A stretch of DNA of 6,083 nt from JBFKAV01 sp041621405 (GTDB lineage: Bacteria > Pseudomonadota > Alphaproteobacteria > Rhodobacterales > Rhodobacteraceae): the NCBI GenBank assembly GCA_041621405.1, contig JBFKAV010000183.1, positions 1 through 6,083 of the forward strand, written 5' to 3'. The position numbers and the translations under genes were made by a program. Position 1 is the first letter of the stretch; the number at the start of each line of letters is the position of its first letter. The notes beneath the pieces were generated by a model. The model was not told the DNA's origin. It did not search any database and saw only the letters and a program-made list of their open reading frames with translations. This document shows, piece after piece, positions 1 to 5,665 of this stretch.

Positions 1-88
1 CGGGGTGCCGGCCGATATCTTCCAGATGCGCCATCGGCGTCGTGCCGTGGGTGTTGGAATCGCCGAAGAGCAGGACCGTGCGCCTCAC
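1..88 (-). CDS. SGNH/GDSL-family hydrolase, N-terminal fragment (runs off left edge)
   Basis: The first 29 codons of a gene that continues beyond the window. Reading from a GTG at 88, the peptide begins (M)RRTVLLFGDSNTHGT. The GDSN block after a short hydrophobic strand is the block I motif of SGNH hydrolases, with the serine of GDS as the nucleophile; the following T-x-G is typical of the small cytoplasmic arylesterase/acyl-esterase type. There is no signal peptide, so the enzyme probably acts in the cytoplasm. The GTG overlaps the TGA of the ATPase gene by 4 bp (GTGA, 85-88), which points to translational coupling within one operon; only a weak purine-rich stretch lies upstream. By inference it removes acetyl or other ester groups from the substrate brought in by the neighbouring ABC transporter. 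The Gly, Asn and His blocks lie outside the window, so specificity cannot be judged. The family call is fairly safe, the substrate unknown. Confidence 0.82.
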   Translation of the reverse strand, partial: MRRTVLLFGDSNTHGTTPMAHLEDIGRHP

Positions 89-1128
89 AGCCGCCGCCCC
101 GTTTCCTTGTCGAAGAGGTGCACCGCGCCCGGATCCGGCGCTAGGGTCAGCTCCTGGCCTGGACGGAACCCGTGCCGCTCGCGAAAGAGCCCGACGATGT
201 CGCGCCCGCCGGCGCGGACGACCACATGGGTCTCCGAGCCGGTGGGCTCGACCACCGCGACGGTGCCGGGGATGCCCTCGTCGGCAAGCGCCAGATGCTC
301 GGGCCGCACGCCGTAGATCACCGCCCGTCCCTCTTCGGCCGCAACCGGCAGAGGCAGCTTGACGCCCAGGGCCTCGACGGCGCCGCCGGCGACCCGGCCT
401 TCGATCAGGTTCATCGCCGGCGAGCCGATGAAGCCGGCCACGAACAGGTTTGCGGGCCGGTCGTAGAGATCCAAAGGCGCGCCGATCTGCTCGATATCGC
501 CGCCGTTCAGCACCACGATCTTGTCGGCCATCGTCATCGCCTCGATCTGATCGTGGGTGACGTAGACGGTGGTGGTGCTGAGGCGCTGGTGCAGCTCGCG
601 GATCTCGGTGCGCATCTGCACCCGGAGCTTGGCGTCGAGGTTCGAGAGGGGCTCGTCGAACAGGAACACTTGCGGGTCGCGGACGATGGCGCGGCCCATC
701 GCGACGCGCTGGCGCTGGCCGCCGGAGAGCGCCCGGGGATAGCGGTCGAGATAGGGCGTGAGGCCGAGGATCTCGGCCGCGCGCTCCACCTTGGCGCGGA
801 CCTCGCCCTTCGGCATCCCGCGCAGCTTCAGCGCGAAGCCCATGTTGGCGGCGACCGTCTTGTGCGGGTAGAGCGCGTAGTTCTGGAACACCATGGCGAT
901 GTCGCGCTCGGCCGGCGGCAGGTGGTTCACCACGCGCTCACCAATGGCGATCTTTCCCGAGCTGATGCCCTCGAGCCCCGCGATCATCCTGAGCAGCGTG
1001 GACTTGCCGCAGCCCGACGGCCCCACCAGCACCACGAACTCGCCATCGGCCACGTCAAGGTCAAGCCCGTGAATCACCTCGACGGCGCCGTAGCTCTTCC
1101 GGAGATCCCGGATGGTGACGCCCGCCAT
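85..1128 (-). CDS. ABC transporter ATP-binding protein, MalK/UgpC type (carbohydrate import)
   Basis: A complete 347-residue ATPase that would drive a sugar importer from the inner face of the membrane. Walker A GPSGCGKST is at 36-44, the Q-loop glutamine at 82 (MVFQNYALYPH), the signature LSGGQ at 134-138, Walker B with its catalytic glutamate (VFLFDE) at 154-159, the D-loop at 162-166, and the H-loop histidine at 192 (YVTHD). All catalytic residues are intact. Residues from about 235 form the C-terminal TOBE/regulatory domain, with GVRPEHL at 273-279 and the closing VHLFD at 336-340. Length and layout match the CUT1 ATPases MalK, UgpC and SmoK. The chosen ATG is preceded by a strong Shine-Dalgarno (GGGGGAGGGA); the frame stays open 39 codons further, but that extension is not family-like and crosses the promoter region. 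It is divergent from the binding-protein gene and overlaps the SGNH hydrolase by 4 bp. The transported substrate cannot be read from this sequence; ugpC or malK labels would be by similarity only. Confidence 0.96.
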   Translation of the reverse strand: MAGVTIRDLRKSYGAVEVIHGLDLDVADGEFVVLVGPSGCGKSTLLRMIAGLEGISSGKIAIGERVVNHLPPAERDIAMVFQNYALYPHKTVAANMGFALKLRGMPKGEVRAKVERAAEILGLTPYLDRYPRALSGGQRQRVAMGRAIVRDPQVFLFDEPLSNLDAKLRVQMRTEIRELHQRLSTTTVYVTHDQIEAMTMADKIVVLNGGDIEQIGAPLDLYDRPANLFVAGFIGSPAMNLIEGRVAGGAVEALGVKLPLPVAAEEGRAVIYGVRPEHLALADEGIPGTVAVVEPTGSETHVVVRAGGRDIVGLFRERHGFRPGQELTLAPDPGAVHLFDKETGRRL

Positions 1129-1187
1129 TCCCTCCCCCTCGTTTGCCCAAGAGGTAACCCAAGGGCCGCGCGCCTGTCCACGGCCTG

Positions 1188-1216
1188 ACCATACTAACAT
1201 GTTAGATTCTTGACAG
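1188..1216 (-). promoter_or_regulatory. Candidate sigma-70 promoter for the ATPase/hydrolase operon
   Basis: Read on the minus strand, CTGTCA (1211-1216, 4 of 6 matches to TTGACA) is separated by exactly 17 bp from TATGGT (1188-1193, 4 of 6 matches to TATAAT). Transcription would begin near 1181, giving a leader of roughly 50 nt before the ATG at 1128. The spacer contains the CTAACATGTTAG palindrome, so a protein bound there would block RNA polymerase. The boxes are imperfect, and the call rests on spacing plus the operator position. Confidence 0.45.
1194..1205. promoter_or_regulatory. Perfect 12-bp palindromic operator candidate
   Basis: CTAACATGTTAG is identical to its own reverse complement, and is one of very few AT-rich spots in the window. 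It lies between the -35 and -10 boxes of the candidate minus-strand promoter and ends 4 bp before the TTGACA box of the plus-strand promoter. This is a classic position for a dimeric helix-turn-helix repressor (GntR-, LacI- or similar family) controlling both transporter transcripts. The regulator family cannot be assigned from the site alone. Confidence 0.55.
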
Positions 1217-1238
1217 GCCCCGCCCCGAGGGTGGATCG
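1210..1238 (+). promoter_or_regulatory. Candidate promoter for the solute-binding protein gene
   Basis: A perfect -35 hexamer TTGACA is at 1210-1215. The -10 region 17 bp downstream (GGATCG near 1233-1238) is a poor match, as is common in GC-rich alphaproteobacteria where the -35 dominates. The leader to the GTG at 1319 would be about 75 nt. The -35 half is convincing; the -10 is weak. Confidence 0.4.
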
Positions 1239-1318
1239 TGGGCACCGACGCGGGGGAGCGAGAGGGCCCGAAGGCCCCGGCCTGGCGCGGGAAAATTGAA
1301 ATCAGGGAGGATTTCGAC

Positions 1319-2950
1319 GTGAAAACGCATCTCTACGACTATGCGGTGAAGAACGGCCTCACTCGCCGCCGGCTCCTGCAGAGCGCCGCGGCGATGGGCG
1401 CGGCCTCGGCGGTGGGCTTCTCGCCGCGGCAGGCGGCGGCCGCCGCCCATGGCAACGTGCGCGCCGAGATCCTGCAGATTCCGGGCGTCGGCATGGGCTC
1501 GCCCACCGACGCCGATTGGCTGAAAGTCGGCGAGATGTGCCTCGGCCCGACCAAGGAGCGGGTGGCCGAGGGCGAGTTCGCGGGCGTCGAGCTGACCTTC
1601 ATGGGGCTCAACAACCAGAACCTGCACAACTTCATCTTCCGCGGCTTCCTGAAGCCGTGGGAGGCCTATACCGGTGCCAAGATCAACTGGATCGACCTGG
1701 CCCAGGCCGACTACAACGCCCGCCTGCAGCAGTCGATTGCGACCGGAACGGTGGACTTCGACATCATCGAGATGGGCGCGCCCTTCGAGGGCGACACCGC
1801 CGGGCGCGGGCTTTTGGACGAGATGCCCGACTGGGTCGCCGAACAGATCGACGTCGACGACCTGGTGGACTACCTTAAGGCGCCGGTCGGCACCTGGGAC
1901 GGCAAGACCTACCGGATCACCATCGACGGCGACTGCCACACCTTCGCCTACCGCAAGGACTATTTCGGCGACGGCGCCATCGGCGGCGCCGAGGTGCCGA
2001 CGACCTGGGAGAAGGTCAACGAGGTTTCGAAAGCACTCATCGGCCAGACCGATCCGCTGACCGGGCTTGCCGCCCACGGCTTCCTCGATCCGCTGAAGGG
2101 CTGGGGCGGTTTCGGCTTCTACTTCCTGGAAGACCGGGCCTCGGCTTACGCCAAGCACCCCGACAACCCGGCCTGGCTATTCGAGCCGGAAACGATGAAG
2201 CCCATGGTCAACAACCCGGCCTGGGTGCAGGCAATCCAGGACGTGATGGACTTGATCAAGGCCGGCGCCTATCCGGCCGACCAGATCAACGCCGATCCCG
2301 GCGCCACCGGGTTCCAGCAGTTCCTGGCCGGTACCGGCTCGATGCTCTGCTGGTGGGGCGACATCGGCTCGAACGCGCGCACCTCGGACACCTCGGTGGT
2401 CGGCGACGTGATCGGATTCTCGATCAATCCTGGCGCGGCCCGCGTCTACAACCACGCCGCCGGCGCCTGGGAGGAGACCGAGAACTTCGCCCCGAACATG
2501 GCCTATATCGGCTGGGGCGTCTACGTGACCAGCCGCGTCTCGGGCGACGAGAAGAAACGCAAGGCGGCGTGGAGTGCCGCGGCGCATCTCGGCGGCAAGG
2601 ACATCTCGCTCTGGACGGCGGCCTATCCCTCGGGGTTCCAGCCCTATCGGAACTCGCACTTCGTCTACGAGGAGTGGGAGGAGGCGGGCTACGACCGGGA
2701 CTTCGTCGAGGACTACCTCGGGTCCAACGCCGACAGCTACAACCACCCCAACGCGGCGATCGAGCCGCGCATCCCCGGCATCTTCCAGTACTACTCGATC
2801 GCCGAGGACGAGTTGGTGAAGGGCATCGCCGGGCAGTACGGCTCGGCGCAGGAGACCGCGGACGCCATCGCGGCGGCCTGGGAGAAGATCACCGACCAGA
2901 TCGGGCGGGAGAGCCAGATCGCGCTCTACAAGGCGTCCTTGGGGATGTGA
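1319..2950 (+). CDS. Tat-exported extracellular solute-binding protein, family 1 (sugar ABC transporter)
   Basis: A 543-residue periplasmic binding protein that would capture the substrate for the importer. The N-terminus carries a twin-arginine signal: T-R-R-R-L-L-Q at 15-21, a hydrophobic alanine/glycine-rich stretch at 22-33, and a likely cleavage site after the alanine run near 43. The mature protein shows the family 1 pattern: a first strand ELTFMGLNNQNLHN (91-104), a helix and strand WEAYTGAKINWIDLA (114-128), and DFDIIEMGAP (146-155), where the chain contacts ligand in this fold. Many surface tryptophans and tyrosines fit carbohydrate binding. At 543 residues it is longer than the usual 400-450 of MalE-type proteins. 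Start choice: GTG at 1319, with AGGGAGG 8 bp upstream, places the Tat motif normally; the frame is open to a GTG at 1238, but that adds 27 charged residues. A hairpin and a convergent LysR gene follow, so it appears to be transcribed alone. Substrate unknown. Confidence 0.92.
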   Translation: MKTHLYDYAVKNGLTRRRLLQSAAAMGAASAVGFSPRQAAAAAHGNVRAEILQIPGVGMGSPTDADWLKVGEMCLGPTKERVAEGEFAGVELTFMGLNNQNLHNFIFRGFLKPWEAYTGAKINWIDLAQADYNARLQQSIATGTVDFDIIEMGAPFEGDTAGRGLLDEMPDWVAEQIDVDDLVDYLKAPVGTWDGKTYRITIDGDCHTFAYRKDYFGDGAIGGAEVPTTWEKVNEVSKALIGQTDPLTGLAAHGFLDPLKGWGGFGFYFLEDRASAYAKHPDNPAWLFEPETMKPMVNNPAWVQAIQDVMDLIKAGAYPADQINADPGATGFQQFLAGTGSMLCWWGDIGSNARTSDTSVVGDVIGFSINPGAARVYNHAAGAWEETENFAPNMAYIGWGVYVTSRVSGDEKKRKAAWSAAAHLGGKDISLWTAAYPSGFQPYRNSHFVYEEWEEAGYDRDFVEDYLGSNADSYNHPNAAIEPRIPGIFQYYSIAEDELVKGIAGQYGSAQETADAIAAAWEKITDQIGRESQIALYKASLGM

Positions 2951-2957
2951 CTCAGAG

Positions 2958-2987
2958 GCGGGACGCGCGTTCCGGCGCGCGCCCCGC
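2958..2987. terminator. GC-rich hairpin between convergent genes, likely bidirectional terminator
   Basis: The arm at 2958-2969 pairs with 2976-2987 in a 12-position stem with a single A/C mismatch (2963/2982), plus a possible T-G closing pair and a short TCCG loop. It starts 7 bp after the binding-protein stop codon and ends at the stop codon of the convergent LysR gene (TAG, 2987-2989). There is no T-tract on either side, so it is not a textbook intrinsic terminator, but in this GC-rich context such hairpins between convergent genes commonly end or stabilise transcripts. Confidence 0.6.
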
Positions 2988-3880
2988 TATCCCGTCAGGA
3001 TCGGCTTCAGCGCCTCGGCATTCCTGCCGACGAAATCGAAGAACGCCGCCACGCCGCGCGCGTGGCGCTGGCCGGGATGGGCCAGCAGCCGCCAGGCGCG
3101 GGTCAGCTCCGGCACCGGCCCGAGCACGCGCACCAGGTCGGGTTCCGCATCCCCGAGCGCGATCGGCAGCGGCACCAGCCCGACGCCGGCCTTTGCCGCC
3201 TGCACCAGCCCAAGCACGCTCGTCGCCCGCGCCACGATCCGCGCCCCGGGCGCGACCTCGGCCAGCCAAAGCGACAGGCGGTGCTGCCCGAGGCTCTCGT
3301 CGAAGGCGCCGATCGGATGGTTGCGCAGGTCGTCGACCCCCGCCGGCAGGGCGTGCCCCGCCGCGTAGTCAGCGCTGGAGTAGATCGCCCAGATCGAATC
3401 GGCCACCTTGCGGCCGACCAGCACCCCGTCGTCGGTGTCCCCCGAGCGCAGCGCCACCTCGGCCTCGCCTTTCGAGAGGTCGACGTAGCGGTCGGCCAGA
3501 ACGAATTCCACGCGCAGGTCTGGGTGCGCGGCGTGAAATCGGTCGAGCAGCCCCGACCGGGTCAGCCTGAGCGCGATCGGTTCGGGACAGGTCAGCCGCA
3601 CCGTGCTGCCGCCGGCGCGGGCCAGCTCGGACGCCTTCGCCTCGAAGGCGTCGACGGCGGAGGCGACGCTCTCGGCAAAGGGCAGAAGCGCCTCGCCTTC
3701 GGCGGTCAGCCGGTAACCGGAGGGCAGGCGCTCGACCAGCCGGAGGCCGATGCGCCGTTCCAACTCGGCCACGCGGCGCTGGACGGTCGACTGGTTGACG
3801 CCGAGCGCGCGCCCCGCCGCGGTGGTCGAGCCGTGGCGGGCAACCGCGACGAGATAGCCCAGATCGGTCCAGTCCAGCAT
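2987..3880 (-). CDS. LysR-family transcriptional regulator
   Basis: A full-length 297-residue LysR-type regulator. The N-terminal winged helix-turn-helix is at residues 1-60: a first helix LGYLVAVARHGSTTAAGRAL, a recognition helix around 28-45 (VNQSTVQRRVAELERRIG), and a wing ending YRLTAEG. A linker helix covers about 61-90, and the effector-binding domain about 94-290, with family-typical EVALRSG (141-147) and AKAGVGLVPLPIAL (229-242). The ATG at 3880 has GGGAG upstream and starts directly before the first helix; the frame stays open far upstream but only as antisense to the methyltransferase. It is divergent from the methyltransferase gene, the usual arrangement in which a LysR protein controls its neighbour and itself. 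Its effector is unknown. Whether it also governs the downstream permease is an inference from gene order. Confidence 0.95.
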   Translation of the reverse strand: MLDWTDLGYLVAVARHGSTTAAGRALGVNQSTVQRRVAELERRIGLRLVERLPSGYRLTAEGEALLPFAESVASAVDAFEAKASELARAGGSTVRLTCPEPIALRLTRSGLLDRFHAAHPDLRVEFVLADRYVDLSKGEAEVALRSGDTDDGVLVGRKVADSIWAIYSSADYAAGHALPAGVDDLRNHPIGAFDESLGQHRLSLWLAEVAPGARIVARATSVLGLVQAAKAGVGLVPLPIALGDAEPDLVRVLGPVPELTRAWRLLAHPGQRHARGVAAFFDFVGRNAEALKPILTG

Positions 3881-4024
3881 CCCGCCGCTCCCGCGATGTC
3901 GCACGACTATGCATCCCTGCGGCCCCGTTCCGCAATCCTGCGGCTGCCGCGACCGCACTCCGGGGCGTAGATTGCCTGAAGCCGGCGGACGCCCCGCCGC
4001 CGCTTCTCCGCGAGGACCCCCACC
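3881..4024. promoter_or_regulatory. Divergent LysR/methyltransferase control region with short dyads
   Basis: This 144-bp gap holds overlapping GC dyads suited to LysR binding: TGCGG-N7-CCGCA at 3918-3934, then GCGG-N3-CCGC at 3940-3950; the segments ATCCCTGCGGC (3913) and ATCCTGCGGC (3935) form a near direct repeat 22 bp, about two helical turns, apart. On the minus strand CATAGT (3906-3911) resembles a -10 box, with TTGCGG (3930-3935) as a weak -35 that the first dyad overlaps. On the plus strand TAGATT at 3968-3973 is a possible -10 with no good -35, as expected of an activator-dependent promoter. GAGGA at 4012-4016 is the Shine-Dalgarno of the methyltransferase. GC-rich dyads arise easily by chance here, so the individual sites are tentative. 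Confidence 0.4.
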
Positions 4025-4897
4025 ATGCCCGATACCCGCGAGATAGATCCCGACGCCGAAGCCACGAAGGCCGCCACCCGCGCGCAGTGGAACGACGCCG
4101 CGGAAGGCTGGGACGCACAAGGCCACGCGGTGCGCCGCTGGCTTCTCGAAGCGACCCGGGCGATGATCGAGATGGCAGGCGTCGCGCCGGGCCAGCGCGT
4201 GCTCGACATCGCCGCCGGCGCGGGTGATCAGACGCTGGACCTCGCCCGGCGGGTCGGGCCTCGGGGTGCGGTCGTCGCCACCGACATCGCGCCGGAAATC
4301 CTCGCCCGCGCCGCCGCCAACGCCCGCGCCGCCGGGCACGCCAATGTGGAGATCCTCGTCGCCGACGCGGAGCGTCTGGACGGGATCTCCGGTCCGTTTG
4401 ACGCGGCCGTCTGCCGGCTCGGCCTGATGTTCCTGCCCGACCCAGCCGCCGGCCTCGCCGCCATCGCAGACCGCCTCGCGCCCGGCGCTCGCTTCGCGGC
4501 GATGGTGTTCTCGGAGCCCGCCGCGAACCCCACCCTCGGCATCGTCATGCGCACCGCGCTCCGCCACGCCGGCCTGATGCCGCGCGACCCCTTCGCGCCG
4601 GGCAGTCTTCTCAGCCTCGGCCGGCCGGGACATCTCCAGTCGCTCTTCGAGGCGGCGGGCTTCGCTGGGGTTCACGCGCTCAGGGTCGATGCGCCGTTCC
4701 GGATGCCGACGACGCGCGACTACCTCGACTTCCTGCGCGCCTCGGCGGGTCCGATCCTGCAGATCCTGGACCGCCTCACCGAGCCCGAGCGCGACGCGGC
4801 CTGGCGCGACATCGAGGCCGGGCTTGCCGAATTCCAGGGGCCCGACGGCTGGGCCGGGCCGAACGAGCTTCTGCTCGTCGCGGGCCGACGGCCGTGA
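4025..4897 (+). CDS. Class I SAM-dependent methyltransferase (UbiE-like/Methyltransf_11 type)
   Basis: A 290-residue soluble enzyme expected to transfer a methyl group from S-adenosylmethionine. The Rossmann-fold landmarks are present: motif I VLDIAAGAGDQT at 59-70, an acidic residue after the second strand (TDIAP, D87) that would hold the ribose, VADAERL near 112-118, and the post-motif stretch RLGLMFLPD (131-139). The region before motif I (W-N-x-A-A-E-G-W, 22-29) is typical of UbiE-like small-molecule methyltransferases. The C-terminal third, with FRMPTTRDYLDFLRASAG, is the variable substrate cap. No signal peptide or membrane segment is visible. The ATG has GAGGA 8 bp upstream. The TGA overlaps the GTG of the VTT gene (GTGA, 4894-4897), so both are probably translated from one message. 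The substrate is not identifiable; lipids, quinones, small metabolites and metalloids are all possible in this family. Confidence 0.9.
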   Translation: MPDTREIDPDAEATKAATRAQWNDAAEGWDAQGHAVRRWLLEATRAMIEMAGVAPGQRVLDIAAGAGDQTLDLARRVGPRGAVVATDIAPEILARAAANARAAGHANVEILVADAERLDGISGPFDAAVCRLGLMFLPDPAAGLAAIADRLAPGARFAAMVFSEPAANPTLGIVMRTALRHAGLMPRDPFAPGSLLSLGRPGHLQSLFEAAGFAGVHALRVDAPFRMPTTRDYLDFLRASAGPILQILDRLTEPERDAAWRDIEAGLAEFQGPDGWAGPNELLLVAGRRP

Positions 4898-5646
4898 ACG
4901 CCGGCATCCCCTGCGCCCTGCCCGTGAGATGGCGTCGCATCGCAGTCGTCGCGGCGCGCTTCGGCACCCCCGCGCTGGCGCTCGTGGTGGCATCCGGCAT
5001 GGCGGCCGATATCGCCGGTCACTGCGGCCTCGCCATGCCCGACGCCGTCTGCCTGCGCGGCGCGCTCGCCGACTGGGGCGCGATGGCGCCCTTGGCGCTC
5101 ATCCTGCTGATGGCGGCCGCGATCGTCTTCAGCCCCATCCCGAGCGGCCCGATCGCGGTCGCGGCGGGGATGATCTACGGCACTCTGCCCGACGCCGGTC
5201 TCGTCATCGCGGGCGCGATTCTCGGCGCGCTGGCCGCCTTCGGCCTCGGCCGGATGATCGGCGAGGGCGTCGCCCGCGTTGGCGTCTTCCGCGGGCTCGA
5301 CTGGCTCGCGCGGCCGCGGTCCCAAACCCGGCTCATGGCGCTCGTCTTCGCCTCGCGGCTAGTACCCTTCATCTCATTCGACGCGGTCAGCTACCTCGCC
5401 GGGATGACCTGCCTCGCGACCTGGCGCTTCGCGCTGGCCACCCTGGCGGGCGTCTTGCCGATCTGCCTGGCGCTCACCTGGGGCGGAGAGCAGCTCCTTG
5501 CGCGCCACGGACTGCCGGCCGCGCTCCTCCTTTGCGGCACGACCGCGCTGCCCCTGGCGGCGCTGGCGCTCCGCCGCTTCCGCCGCCGCCGACGGGCGGT
5601 CGCCAGCGGTGAGATCGAGCTTCCCAGCCGGTTGCCACCATCCTAA
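4894..5646 (+). CDS. TVP38/TMEM64 family (VTT/DedA-type) inner-membrane protein
   Basis: A 250-residue polytopic membrane protein. Hydrophobic segments lie near residues 16-36, 64-80, 100-120, 176-197 and 208-227, with two re-entrant-like motifs characteristic of the VTT domain: SPIPSGPIAVAAGMIYG (80-96) and RLVPFISFDAVSYLAGMT (155-172). In this superfamily those two regions carry the conserved charged and proline residues; relatives act in lipid scrambling, membrane homeostasis or ion-linked transport. The usual acidic residue in the first motif (P-S-E in many members) is glycine here (P-S-G). A basic tract RRFRRRRR (227-234) after the last membrane segment suggests a cytoplasmic C-terminus. 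The GTG start overlaps the methyltransferase stop by 4 bp and has no strong Shine-Dalgarno, so translation is probably coupled. The stop codon is followed after 9 bp by the permease, in the same reading frame. The specific function is unknown. Confidence 0.88.
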   Translation: MNAGIPCALPVRWRRIAVVAARFGTPALALVVASGMAADIAGHCGLAMPDAVCLRGALADWGAMAPLALILLMAAAIVFSPIPSGPIAVAAGMIYGTLPDAGLVIAGAILGALAAFGLGRMIGEGVARVGVFRGLDWLARPRSQTRLMALVFASRLVPFISFDAVSYLAGMTCLATWRFALATLAGVLPICLALTWGGEQLLARHGLPAALLLCGTTALPLAALALRRFRRRRRAVASGEIELPSRLPPS

Positions 5647-5665
5647 CATGCCGGCATGGCAACCG
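5629..5665. repeat. 9-bp perfect inverted repeat enclosing the permease start codon
   Basis: CGGTTGCCA (5629-5637) is the exact reverse complement of TGGCAACCG (5657-5665), with a 19-nt spacer. The permease ATG (5656-5658) lies at the edge of the right arm, and the VTT stop codon lies in the spacer. A second perfect palindrome, CATGCCGGCATG (5647-5658), overlaps the right arm, so the two pairings are mutually exclusive. No T-tract follows, which argues against an intrinsic terminator. As RNA the stem would partly hide the start codon. As DNA it could be a protein-binding site. Confidence 0.5.

Larger units (their letters stand above)
1129..1318. promoter_or_regulatory. Divergent control region between ATPase and binding-protein genes
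   Basis: This 190-bp non-coding stretch separates the two transporter gene starts. It is locally AT-richer than its surroundings around 1188-1215. It contains a perfect palindrome at 1194-1205 and candidate promoters in both directions, listed separately, plus a good Shine-Dalgarno for each gene. The layout is that expected of a shared substrate-responsive control region for a sugar transporter. The regulator gene is not recognisable in this window unless it is the LysR, which lies about 2.7 kb away and has its own divergent partner. Confidence 0.7.

Noticed and set aside
1129..1245. 39-codon upstream extension of the ATPase frame
   Set aside because: It would cover the promoter and palindrome, is not like the N-terminus of any MalK-type ATPase, and the ATG at 1128 has a strong Shine-Dalgarno.
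1238..1318. 27-codon upstream extension of the binding-protein frame from a GTG at 1238
   Set aside because: It adds a charged segment before the Tat signal and has no good Shine-Dalgarno; the GTG at 1319 has AGGGAGG at ideal spacing.
1448..1456. CATGGCAAC shared with the permease start (5655-5663) as a possible repeat
   Set aside because: One copy is in the middle of the binding-protein coding sequence after the signal peptide, with no further flanking match; most likely chance.
1202..2158. Long open frame antisense to the binding-protein gene
   Set aside because: Composition is an Asp/Gly/Val/Arg-rich mirror of a GC-rich gene, with no recognisable domain; typical antisense shadow.
2353..3570. 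Long plus-strand frame crossing the binding-protein end and the LysR gene
   Set aside because: Arg/Pro/Ala-rich low-complexity translation with no motifs, overlapping two clear genes in other frames.
3881..4993. 371-codon upstream extension of the LysR frame
   Set aside because: It is antisense to the methyltransferase; the LysR domain begins exactly at the ATG at 3880.
4689..5612. Plus-strand 307-codon frame overlapping the methyltransferase and VTT genes
   Set aside because: Arginine-rich out-of-frame shadow without motifs; both overlapped genes have clear family signatures.
2951..5655. The module as a transposon or integrated element
   Set aside because: No transposase, integrase, terminal inverted repeats or target duplication could be matched between the two edges, and base composition looks like the surroundings.
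5629..5665. Inverted repeat as an intrinsic terminator for the methyltransferase-VTT transcript
   Set aside because: The loop is long (19 nt), no T-run follows, and it overlaps the start of the next same-strand gene, so termination is less likely than a translational or DNA-binding role.
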